From assembly GCA_026261815.1 (NCBI GenBank), contig JAMPIT010000539.1:4418501-4482500 (forward strand): a stretch of 64,000 nucleotides of DNA, read 5' to 3'. Source of the DNA: Monarcha castaneiventris obscurior. Taxonomy: Eukaryota > Chordata > Aves > Passeriformes > Monarchidae. The number at the start of each line of letters is the position of its first letter. Positions within the stretch are counted from its first letter, which is position 1. This document shows positions 14,301-26,300 of the stretch, piece after piece. Below the pieces are notes generated by a model. It was given only the letters and a program-made list of their open reading frames with translations, was not told the origin of the DNA and ran no database searches. The position numbers were made by a program, and so were the translations under genes.

Positions 14301-17300
14301 CACTACGTGGAGGCAAACAAAGCTGAAGGATTGATCTGGAGGGAGGATGGATGGACTCCAAGCCTGTCTGGATGGCACTGGAGCATTGGCTCTCTGTTGG
14401 ACACTGTCCAGAGCTTCCCCCTCACTGTTCCCTTTCTGCCACTGCATGGGGAGTGCTGCATGCACTCACACCATCAAAACAACTTCAAAACAGTGACAGT
14501 GACTTGGGTGAATGGAGACACCATATCCATCAAGACTTTCCTGTGCTGCACAGACAGAAACACCTTTGTCTGCAAGGATCTTCCTTTAGCTGCGGGTTTT
14601 AGACAAAAAGTCCCCAAGTAGAGTAGGAATAGGTGACCATGCGTGAGATTTTGCTTTGACAGCCTGGTTGCTCTACCGACTTCTTCATCCTTTGCTGAAG
14701 CTGGATATTGAGCTGGGAGAACTGAAGTCTAAGCATGCTCATCTCTGCAGCATGAATAGCAAGAGCCTCTAGTAAAGCTGAGGCTGTTCAACCCCAAAAT
14801 GTCCGCTGAAGTGACAGCTCTTACTGACACAGCCCTTGCTGACCCCCCCTTGGAGCAGCAGCATGCCTGGGACACAGGCAGCCCGCTGCCCAGCTGGGTG
14901 TCCCTGCTGTGCAGGGCTCATGTGTGGTTCAATCTGCGTGTGTCACCACAGACAGACACCCTCTTGAGTTCAGCACTTTGGCTTTTGAGCCTGTGTTTGC
15001 AGTGTCAAAACACAAAATTGCCTGAGAGCATCTGAGTGCCCTGAAGGGACCTCTAGGCACAAAGTGGCTCAAGTAACACTGGGCAGCAGCCTCGGGGCCT
15101 CTGGGCTGTGGGTTGCTGTTTTTCTTCTCTGCTTCTCCTAAAATAAGCATGCTCTCAATCTTGCATGGGCGATGCAATGGGGATGGGGGAGTTCCCCCAG
15201 GAGCTGGTTGCTTCTGTGCTCCCATTACCTGAGCATCAGCCACTTCCTGGGATTCTGGGGTTGCAGGGCTGATGCTGATGGGCTCAGGTTGAGATAAAGC
15301 AATGGCCTGGTAAAGCCTGGCCTGCAGCAATGGCTTCAGCTGCCTGCCCAGTCAGCCCACAGAGAGGGCACGGGGTGGTGGGGACAGCAGGGGACGTGCA
15401 ACCAAGCAACCTGACAGGGGGCTTCTTTCCGGGGCTGCATTCACTGTCAGACATTCGCCAGCATCAGACATCTCCTTTATTTCCCTGACGCTCCATACAA
15501 CAGCAAACAGCTCCTTGCTGCTTCCCCTCTCCTGTATCTCACAGGGAAAATGGAGAGCGGTGAGGCTGCAGCCAAGGCAGGGGAGCAGGGAGTTCACAGC
15601 CGGCATCTCCAGCATCTCCTGCTCGCCCATCTCATCCCGACCCGCTGCTCCTGCCAGGCCAAGGGGCACAGAGCGGGCACGCCCTTCTCTCTGGCCAAAG
15701 GCACACTGGGAAAGAGGAAAAAAACACTTGAGAGAAGGACGGGGGAAGCAGGCAGCCGGTCGCCACGCCGGCGGCACAGCTCGCCTTTCTCTGCCAAGTG
15801 CCCCGGGGAGCTCCATGGACCTGTTTGGCACTTCAGCTGTGGGTTATGGGGCAGCCGGATGCATCTTCTTCAGCAGCAGGTGCAGCGGAGAGGGCTCCTA
15901 ACACTGACAAGGCGTTTCTGCCAGAGCTGTGTCCTCCGTGGGACACAGGGAGGGGGAGTGGGACATCGCTGGCCTCAGGGCTAGAGCGCAGACTGCACCT
16001 CTCACGCTGCTCAGAGGCATCCCACACACCCGGAGCCTGCCGGAGCAGCAGTGACCCCTGCCAGCGACGTTTCTTATTCACCGCTGATTCCAGAGCATGC
16101 ACGGAATGCCCGTCCTCTGAAGCAGCCTCGCTAGTGCTCTCCATGATATCAGGAGCTGCTGTTGCTCCGTGCCAGCTGTCAGGCTGAGCAAGGACAGAGC
16201 TGCGGCGCTGGCGTCGGGCAGCAGAGCCCTGGGCAGACGGGAGGGATGCTCGGGCAGGAGGAGGCGGAGGCGGCCCCGCACTGGCACGGTGACACGGATG
16301 GAGTCAGCCAGAGTGGCTGGGAAGCAGGAGAGTGGCGGCAGGGGAAGAGCGGCGCTTCCTCGCAGGCGCACAGCTCCGCTCATCAGCGGCATTGTTCCTC
16401 TTTCATTTATCTTTACAGCTGGCTGCTCCCTGCGCGGAGGAGGAAAACGGCGTTTACGGAGAGCAGCAGCCTCCTCTGGCAGCCTGGGAGCACAGGCGAG
16501 TGGCACCGGCCACAGGAGAAGCATCCTCCTGAGCCTTCCCGCTGCACATGCACATCCTGAGCAGACCTGCTAAGGCAACCACAGGGCTCGGGAAAAGGCT
16601 GGAACGAAGGATTCCGCAAATAAAACCCCACAAGCCCCAGCACTCAGGCGGGATTGTGCCTCTGTTAGCCTCAACAGGGCATTTTATCTGGCAAAGTCCC
16701 TTTGCTCTTGCCCCGTAGAGGGCTGAACATCCACTTTCCCATGGAGGGATGGTTTCAGCCCACTAAACCTCAACAGGAAGCACATGTTGTTGCTGTATTT
16801 ACCGGCACCTCTTCCTTTGTAGCAGCCATTTGCACGCTGCAGGGCTATTCAGAGCACACCCATATCCTTGCCAGCAGGCAGAAATTTCCTGTTCCTGGAA
16901 GCATTTGTGTGGAGAGGCAATGTATTTGACACGCATCTTGCTGGCTGAAGCAGGTCATGGTAGCTTTTGCTCAGTTAACAATGCCGTGGAGAGCTGTGGG
17001 CAGGGGGGAGGACAAAGCCAGGATAATGGAAAACTTATTTACGTCGATGGATGCAATAAGAGAATTGCACTTACTTCAGGTAGGAAAAGCCAGCTCATCT
17101 TCTTGCCTTTTATCAGTGGCAGGGTGTCCACTAGAGCTCTTGTTCCTGGGCTGATGGCACCAGGGTGGCAGCTGCTCTGCCCTGCAGCCGGTGCTCCCCT
17201 GCCCTAGCATTAACTATCACTTACTATAAAAGCTTCCCTGGTTCTTCCAAGTGCAATTTGCCATCTCAGTTATTTATTGAAACCCGCTTTGGAAATGCCT

Positions 17301-20300
17301 GTGGCCAAAAAAAGGCACACACTGAAGGCTGGAAAGCAAGAAGTCCCCATGGAGCAGGGGGTGTGTAGGTGCTGTCCTGCATCCTGGGGCTGTTGAGAAC
17401 CGACAAGGGATGTGATGCTGGCAGGAGCTGAAGTGTCCTCAGTGCCTTCATGCAGGAGTGAAGGATGAGAAACAGGGCCCGTGCTGTGGTCCATCAGCAC
17501 AGCCTGCCCCAGGCATCTGATCCTGTCTCATGGTCCAAATCGCTGACATGGAGGACTGCTGGAAAAGCTCCCCTCTGTCAGGGCAAGGCCTGTATTCAGC
17601 GGTGAAGGTGACATCCCAGGGAAAGGCTCACCACTGTGACAAAGGACTCTGCATCCCAGCACAGGGGCTGCTGCAGAGGAGCTCTGCTCGAGCCTGCAGC
17701 TCTCCAGCACTGCTTGGCTCCAGTTTCCAGGAAAGCTGCTGGGTTTCCACAGAAAGCCAAGTTTCAGGCAGGACTGCGGGCAAGGCAAAGCCTGGCACTG
17801 AACACTACCACCCTCACAGCTCTTCACCTCCAGCTCCCTGCTCTGCCTGCAGCCACACTGTGAAATGACCATCCTCTGGGATGAAGGAGGTTGCAAGTGA
17901 GAGGCCTGCCAGAGCACAGTCCTCCCAAAGTCCCAGTCTGCCCACCCAGATCCCCATTGTTCCTCCTTCTCAGGGCACTGACCCCCTGCTTGGGGCTGGC
18001 AGCTGCAGTCCCTGCAAATGGGTGACCCCAAAAGCACCAGCACCTGGCACTGAGGACCAGCCCCATGCCGACACAGGCTAGGAAAGAAGGAGGCTGAAAA
18101 GAATGACAGGAATTATTTCAGGTCTGGAACAACCTGCCTCAACAGTGAGCGAGTGAAGAAGCCAATCTGTTTAGTTTATCTAAGGGAAAGTTAAGAGGGA
18201 ACTTAAACGCATCTATAAATACCTACATGTTGGGAACATTTCTGATTGCCAAGGTCCTTTATCCTAGCAAACAAAGGCAGCGAAATTTCCTGGTGCTGGG
18301 AGCTAAAGCAAGAGAAACCCAGGCTAACAGCAAAATACAAATTTTTAATGTGAGGGATAAAGAATCATCAGGCCAGCCAGGCCAAAGACAGAGCAGATTC
18401 CTCATTGCATGAAGCCTTAAAATCAAAGCTAGGTGTCCGCTGCTAAAGGAGACACTGCAACTCAGCCAGATGTTTGGGGCTGGATCCAAGAGCTGCTGCA
18501 CTTCATGGCCTGGGACAGTTAGGAAGAAAATCCTTTAAAATCACAACAGAATCTGTTCCCAATTGCTCAGGCTCTCACCCCCTCATGGGTTTTACCCTGT
18601 GACTCCCCTGTGGTGGTGGTTCCCACCCACTGGCAAATGGAAATCGGCAGCCAAGCTCATCTTCTTGTCATATTCAGAAAACCACTGTCTCGCCCTTCAA
18701 AAACTGCTAAAGATACGGTGAATGATTGAAAATGTAGAGAGAAACAAGAGGAAAAGGAGAAATTAAACAGTAAGAGAAAAAAATGGGGTGTTACCCATTT
18801 TATTGCAGTCCAGAAAAAGAAGGGAAACATTTAAAAAAGGACAGAAAAGAGGCAGTGCAATTTTTGTATTTAAAATACTTTGGAAGAAGACTTAGACTTA
18901 GCAAACAAGCATTATGTCAAACTTTGCCAAGAAAAACAACGTTTTCATATAATTTTAAATCTGTGGTGAGCTCCATTCTTCCTGGCCACTTCATCCTTCC
19001 CAAAAGTGCATTTTTCCCTTCACTCATCCCTAAAACTCCCCTCAAACACGTAGCCCAAACGATTTTCTTGCACCAGGTGGAAGCTGAGCTTTACGATGCA
19101 CATCCAAATAAATGGTGTTTCCAAGTAAACAAGACAGCAGAGAAAAGCTCCCGGGAAGCTGAGGAACGGACCTGCCATTTAAGAGCTCGGAGAAAAAAAT
19201 ACGGAAATCTGCAACGTGGGAGTGTGCCAGCGCTGGGGGCGAGAGGGACGGGCCTGGGAGGATTTCCAGCTCCACGCAGCCTCTTTATTCCTGCGCCACA
19301 TCCACCTGCCCTCTGAGCCCTGAGGGCTGACACGGGGCCACGGCAAGTGCCAGCACAAGGGGATGATTGATTTCAGTGCCATCCAGCCCCTGGCACAGGT
19401 GACCGCCCGATTTCCTGGGGTGAGCATCGGCAGAGCAGCCAGGAGGACGCGCTGCCAGCCCCAGGGGAGGCAAACTCCATCCCCGCAGCGCCGAGGGCAC
19501 TGTGCCCTCAGTGCCAGCCTCTGGCAGGGCTGGAGGTGGCGTGGGGCGCACGGAGGCTCACCTGGGGCAGGGTGCTGTGAGAGCTGAGCACCAGGCTGCA
19601 GACGCTGGCCGGTGCCTCTGTCCGCCGCGCTGTCACCCTCACCAGCCGCGGCGGCGTCCCCGGAGCGCTGTCCCCAGCTCCTGTGGGGAGCCTCTGCTCA
19701 CGGTCCCAGGAGGAATCCTGAAATGAGACATGGGAGGGACACGTGGGTAGGGCAGGCCAGCTGCCTCCAGACTCTCCACTGCTTCTGGAAGGCCCAAAAT
19801 GAGCTTTTCCCCATGCAAGGGGAATAGCGCCTTTGGTGGGCATCCCTTCTCTCACGTCAGCCTGCCTGGCACTGGCCCCAGGGCCAGCAGGGTCACTGCA
19901 GTCAATGGTGGATGTTTGCTGGCCAGGGACTCTGGGGCCGTGCCATTGCTGGGTTGCATTTCACGTTTCAGCAACACAAGACGCCTCAAACACGTTTTCT
20001 TGGAGAAAGGAGGAGGGATTTGATGGTGTCAATGGCTTGGGCTGTGTTCAGGGCAAGCAAGCCCTGAGACTGGATGCTTTTTTCATCTCCCCCCTGCAGA
20101 CAAGGCGTGGTGGAGGGAGCAGGGGCACCACTCACACCGGCTGTGCAAGGCCCACAGTTGCTTCCCTGCTTGCTTCCACATTGATTTTTAAATGTCCTTA
20201 TTGAATGTCACAGCTCCTTGGGGACTCACAGACTGGCCTGGCCACAGAGACTGGTGGCTGTTGCCAGCAGAGTTCACTGTTGGGTGAATCAAGGCTATAG

Positions 20301-23300
20301 GACACCTAAAAAAACCCAAAGCAGAATCCCACTGCCTATTGTATAACATCATTGAGAATGTGTTCATAAACACATACCAGATTTGCAGGTTTGACTTTAA
20401 CTAGAGGGACTGGCAATGTGAAGAGAGTCAAGAACAGATGGGACTAAAGTGGCTCCTGAGTCAGAGGGACACAGATATCTCCTGCAGTGACTGTGAGCAG
20501 TTTTGTCCCCCTCTTTTTGATCCCCAAACTCCTTTAAATTCCTGTTTTTCCTTAGATGATATCATTCAGCTCCATCTTCCCTGTGTGACACACAAATCTG
20601 GAGTCCCCCCAGGTATATGACGGGAAGCCAGTTCAATCTGTGAGGCAGAAAATGGTGTTTATCTGATAGGGTTATTTCACTGAAAGGAGGAATCCTTGAA
20701 TTTTTGCATTTCTGCACAAGTGTATCTCTAGATTAGGGGGATCCCACAGCATCCCATGGCAGGGCAATGAGTGGGGGATGGAAACAAGGCCTGCAAAGAC
20801 ACGAGGCAGTTTTATTTACCTTGGTGCCTTTGAGAGAACTCAGACCCTACTGCTCAATTCCTGCCTCTCCACCTGGTGCTGTATCTTTTAGAAGGCTGTT
20901 GAAAATTGAAGAGAATGCAAATAAGAGAGACACAAGTTATCTGAGGGCTGGGAAAAAATCCTGAAAAGGGAAACTTGAAAGACTCAACCTACTTCACTTA
21001 TCAAAAGTGGCTGGATCAGAGAGCTGAAACGCCTCCATGGGAGACAGCGTCAGACGGGAGCAACTAATCCAGCTGCAACTGCAGAGCAGGAGCCAGAACT
21101 GGAGCTGGAGCTGTCTGCATTACAAGTAATTCAATTAACACTTGTGAACCAGAGAGGTTGCCTCATTAATGAGAGAAGCTATCACAGAGAATGTGTGGGA
21201 ACAGCCTGGATGTGAGCTGGGCAGGCTGTGGTGGCCAGCAGCCTGCTGTGCCCCTTGAATCCCTCTCAGTGCAGGAGTGTGCAGGGTCTGGCCCCGCAGC
21301 ACCATGAGGGTGGCTCTTACCTCAGGCAGGTTTTGGGGCTCTCTGGATGTGACTGTGGAGCTGGGCTCGCTGTCCCCAAGCTGCTGCCTGGCTGTGCCGT
21401 GATGTGCATCTGGGCTTGGAGACTGCAGGGGTGCAGAGCGCAGCGTGAAATCATAGAATTCATGGATATCTGCAAAACAGCAGGAGAAACATCCTCAGGA
21501 CCGGGAGGCAGCCTGATGCCTGACAGCAACCTCTGTGGGGTGCAGCACTTGTGACCTCCCACTCTGCCCCCAGGGTCTGAGTCCTCTGTGAGAGGCTGGC
21601 ACCCTGAGAGAGGGCTCTGCTGGCTCCCGTGCTGGCTGTGTTGTCCACCCCACCCCCTCTGCAAGGCAAGAGGTGCAGTGGGGTGCCTGGCTCACTGTGC
21701 AGTGGCTCTGGAAGGCATGGGAATGTCCATGGAGCAATGACCACACAGTCCACAGGGACTAAAAGCAAACTGTGCTCAGCAGCATTAGTCCAAAACCCAC
21801 CCCATCCTGCTTTCCTCCAGGCTGTGCCAGCCCCAGGCATGGTCCCATGTCCCTTCTGCCCTGAAAAGCCTCCTGCACCAGGCAGCCCCTGCCTGCCTGC
21901 CCTGATGGGCTTTTCCCTCCCCACCACTGCTCCCCAGCACCCCTGGCCTGTGGAGGGGCTCCCTTCCCACCAGGGGGACAGGCAGAGAGGGCACAGGGCA
22001 CTCAGAGTACAAGCTCTAAAGCTGATGACTACAGCTCTGTTATCCTCAGCTCCCTCCCTGGTATCTCCCCTCTTCCCACCTGCACACTGCCACAACAGAC
22101 ATCAAACACCCTCATTCTGGGCTCCAAGGACCTGAGTCTGCTGCTGTAAACTGTAGTGCCTCCAAAGAGAGGCATGAAAATGGGGTGTCCCAGCCCTTGC
22201 TGCTCCAGAGAGTTATGGGGTGAGAGTGGAACCTGAGAGCAGCTGCCCAGGTATAGCTCCAGAGGGGCTCGGGGAGCCCAGACCCTCTCCTAGCCCAGCC
22301 AGGCAGATTTTACCCTCTCCTGGTCACACACAGATGATTCCAGGGAGCAGAAGGGCTGCAGTGGGCTCTGCTCCTCCCTAAGGAAGCCCCCACTGCTGCA
22401 CACTCAGGCAGCTGCTGGCCCCTGGCAGGCCCCACTTCATCTCCAGAGCCAGCACCTCCATAGTGGTCAACATATCCAATGCAGAAGTGTTTAATTTCAA
22501 AAAGGAAACTACATCAAAAGTGAGAACCTGTTTTTATGAAGAAACTGAAAAAAAACTTGTGGGAGGCTCTGAGCCTATTTAGAAAGACCCACTGGGACAT
22601 CAGAGCAGACATGCAGTGTCTGGCTGGAGGATACTGTAAAGGCAAAAGGGAGGAAAGCAAGGCTTGACTGCAGAGGAAAAGAGGCTATTGAAAATGAGAA
22701 GACATTCATCTAAACTGCTGAAGCTGCATCTAAATGAGAAAACCAGAATGGATGGTAAATGCTGACAGGTTAAAGGTAAAGCTCCAAGAGGTCAGCCAAA
22801 AGAGTTTGGTAAACGCCTTCCAAAAGCCATAAAAAAAGTAATAAATCCCTTCAAGCACCTGGGAAACAGGAAGCCTGGTGAAGTCAGCAGGGCCAAAAAG
22901 TCAAGGCAGCATAAATGAGCACTTGAAGCAGGAAAAGACACTGCAGGAACCTGAGTTTATTTTGTGTACCTGTGTCTGCTGTGGAGGAAGCTGGAGAGCT
23001 CCTCTTCTGTGAGCGACTCAAGGGGCAAGCTGTGGGTCTCAGCTTGAGGGGGATGTGGCCATTCCTGTGGCACTCCCTGGGAATTCATGGATGAAGGACC
23101 TGCACTTGCCCTCCAGTCTGTGATTTCACACCTGAAACTCTGCCACACCAAGGCACCATGAGGTATTAAACGCCCACATCACAATGATTTCAACAGGAAA
23201 TCTGGTAAGCGTTGGCAGTGTAAGCAGGGACATGCTGACCACTGCCTGAGGGCTGTTTCCCAGGTGTAACAGGATGCTCTGCCTAAGCAGGGATACAGCA

Positions 23301-26300
23301 GCTGGAAATTTGTCTTACGAGTTCATCAGTGAAGGCCTGAGTGAGGAGGGTCTGCTGTTCTTAGTGCTGAAGAATACTGAGACCAGCTTGCCCAAACTCT
23401 CAGACCCCACCACGAGGATATGCAAGACATGCTCCCTGACTGAAGCTGGGAGCAGCAAGAATGTGCACACTCTGATATGGAAGTGAGAGTCAGGAGTGGT
23501 GAGAAGAAGAAGCTGAAGAGCTGCTCATGCCTTTTTCAGCACAAAGGGTATACTGCTGATTAAGTCTGATAACACCTAATCTAAAAAATGCGTATGACTG
23601 ACAGTCAATCACTTTGTACTATAAAAGGCCAGTCACACTTTTGCACAGTGAGGACTTCTATCATGCCTCCCTAAGGTGTGTGAAGATCCTTCCCTTGAGT
23701 GGGGACACCCCTCAAGGTCACTCCTCGAGGCTGAGTCAGAGATTTGCCCTTGGTCATTGGTATGGGTGAGTAACATCAATCTCTACTTAATAACTGTTTA
23801 GCTAGCTGTAATATAATTGCTTCAAAACCAGTGCACTACAGTAGTAGTTATAGCTATCAATACTGTTCAGTAAACAATTCTGATTAAGCTCTTTCTTTTC
23901 TAATCCTTTTCATTATTGTCATCAATTTAAACAAATCATTTAATATATTTTTATGAATACATTAGGCTTATCATCCTTAATCCTGTGGGACAAAGTTGTA
24001 TAAAGGTTCAATTACACCTGTATAATCCTTTAGACATATACCATTGACAAAGTTTCGGGCTAAGACTGGATCCAGCTGCACCCAGGCTCCTCTCTAAGGA
24101 TGAGTTTAGAAAGGAAGGGTGTCCTTTCTTCACCTCGTGACTCAACAGCTTTTATAATAAACTTTGTCTGAAGCTCCCACTCTGCCTGTGCCACCAGGGA
24201 TGCTTTCACAGAGCAGGGCTGCACGCCCAGACACAATTCCCTATCCTCTTTCCCAGTGCTTAACCACGTGCCCATGCACTGCAGCAGCACATCCCTGTTG
24301 CAGATGGGACGAGAGCTGCATCAGTCCCCATCTTCCACCTCCCAGGGGCTGCCCTATCTGCTGATGGCCCAGCTGGAGGGGGAAAGCTGGATAAATCTCA
24401 GCTGCTGGCAGACCAGCTGGGTGCCCAAGGGCAGCCCAGCCAGGCTCTGTGGCTGCCCGAGTGCAGGGAGCACCGTGCCACTGCTTGGCATCAGTGCCAC
24501 TTTCGGAGCTGCTGTTTTGTGCTGCCAGGCTCTGTCCTGTGCCCTGGGGGACATGTGGCAGCTGGCAACGATGGGAGGAGTGGGAGTCCCCAGATATACC
24601 CACCGCACCTGGGGCACCCCCTCTGCAGCCCCCTGGCTGCCAGACAGGCTGCTGGCAGCCCCTGAAACCCTCCCAAATCAGACACGAGGTCGCAGCAAGC
24701 ACCCACTTCACAGCCAGAGAAACTGGACTTTGTTTTCGTGCTAAAACATCTCTCCCTCTGGTTATAAAAATAATAATTGCGTAACAGGATAGCAGCGGCT
24801 TCTGGCTGCATGGATTACATTGGGAACACACAAAACTTTGCAAGAATGAAAACAGGATTTGAAGAGCCCCATTGTGGGGGTGTGCTGCTGCTGCCGGCAT
24901 CCCCGTTTGTCACCCATCTGCTGCAGGAACACAGCCTTGGGCAGCCAAGCTGCCAAGGTGCCTGAAGGGCAGGAAACTTGTCCCCTGAAGCAGCCACTCT
25001 CCACCTCCAAAACCCTCAGCCCAGTTTAGGTGCTTGCCAGAAGAGAGAATTGTTGCTGGCACCAGGGATTAGAGGAGTTTCAGGATTGGTGGACAGGGTT
25101 CAGGCAGCAAAGGACAGAAGTACATTTTAGGACACATGCACATGGCATTAAAGATAATTTAAATATATGCTGGTTTCCCTCATTTCTTAGGAGCATTGCA
25201 AATTGTGCACAAGTCTGCTTCACCTGTGCACTTTAAGAGCAGCACTACCTGAAAAGCCACCATAAGAGAATGTGGTGGTAGCAAAAGACGAAGCTGCATG
25301 TTCTGTCTTAACACCCAGTTTCTGTGTGATGACATGTAAATCCATTCTGGGTCTAATAAGGAAAAGAAACTAGAAATTTACAGAGATCAGAATTTTTCCA
25401 ACAATTTTTTCCTGGGGTTAACATGTCAAATAAATGGCATTAAATATTTCTATAGCACCAGCATCTGCACACTAATGCAGTGCCCCTGTGCCAGCCAGCA
25501 CATGCACTTCCAGAAAATGGCATTTTTTCCCCAATGTGTGCACTGTCACCAGCTGCAGCACCACAGATTTACCCCAAGCAGAAACCCCAGCCTCACACCA
25601 GACCCCCAGCCATGGCCCTACTGCCATTCACACCCACGGCTGCCACAGCAGATCTGTTTCAAGCAAGCTGCAAGTTTCCATCCTTGCTATGGGCAAATCT
25701 GCAAGAGGAGGAGTCCTCAGGGCTGGGAACCCTCCAGATTCCTCCAGTTCCACCCTGGCTCCTGCAGCCACCTGGTGAAGCCATTATCCAGTGTGAGGCA
25801 GTGCTGCTGGCAAGCTGGTCTTGCTGGGGTTTTGCACCCAGGGAAGCCCTTCCTGGCTCTCCTTCTGCCTTCACCACATCAGGGTGCTTGTGAGGAATCT
25901 TTTGTGGGGTAAAAGGGGCTTCAGGGGAGGACTGGGGGCTCAAACAGCTGACAGGACTTGCAGAGGTCTGCCCTGGCCACTGCTCAGGCACAGGCGAGGA
26001 GCTAAGTCCCAAAGGATTTTTGGGAGGAGCTCAGCCCCTTGAGCTGCTGGCAGCTGGGACAGCTGGACACACACAAACCCTGCCTGTCCACCAGCTTCTC
26101 CCGCTGCAAAGGGCACAACAGTCCCTTTCAGCCCCGGCTCTGGGATGGAAAGGTCAGGGAGCTACTTTTGTGTGCAAGCCCCATCCTCCCCAGCAGCACA
26201 AGAGACCAAGCATCTCCCTGAGGTGCTCCACGGAGCAAAGGGAAAGTGGGGCCACCATCGCCCCAGCCCAGGCTCCTGGAGCACCCCTTTGTTGGGCTGC

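Larger units (their letters stand above)
12381..21320. other. DLG3 beta intron, with two old CR1 pieces
   Basis: Unique, moderately GC-rich DNA with no DLG exon, RNA gene or other gene recognised. It contains degraded CR1 LINE pieces near 18.1-18.5 and 20.9-21.0 kb, listed separately. The GC-rich part at 15.6-16.5 kb contains several open frames on both strands with no recognisable product. Confidence 0.55.

Noticed and set aside
21440..21470. AAATCATAGAATTCATGG looks like the start of a reversed CR1 3' end
   Set aside because: It lies within DLG3 beta exon 3, where it encodes EFYDFT of the conserved DIHEFYDFTL motif, and no further CR1 similarity follows.
22957..23151. Minus-strand frame considered as an additional DLG3 beta exon
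   Set aside because: The peptide does not match any DLG segment and the DNA fits an old CR1 fragment in plus orientation.
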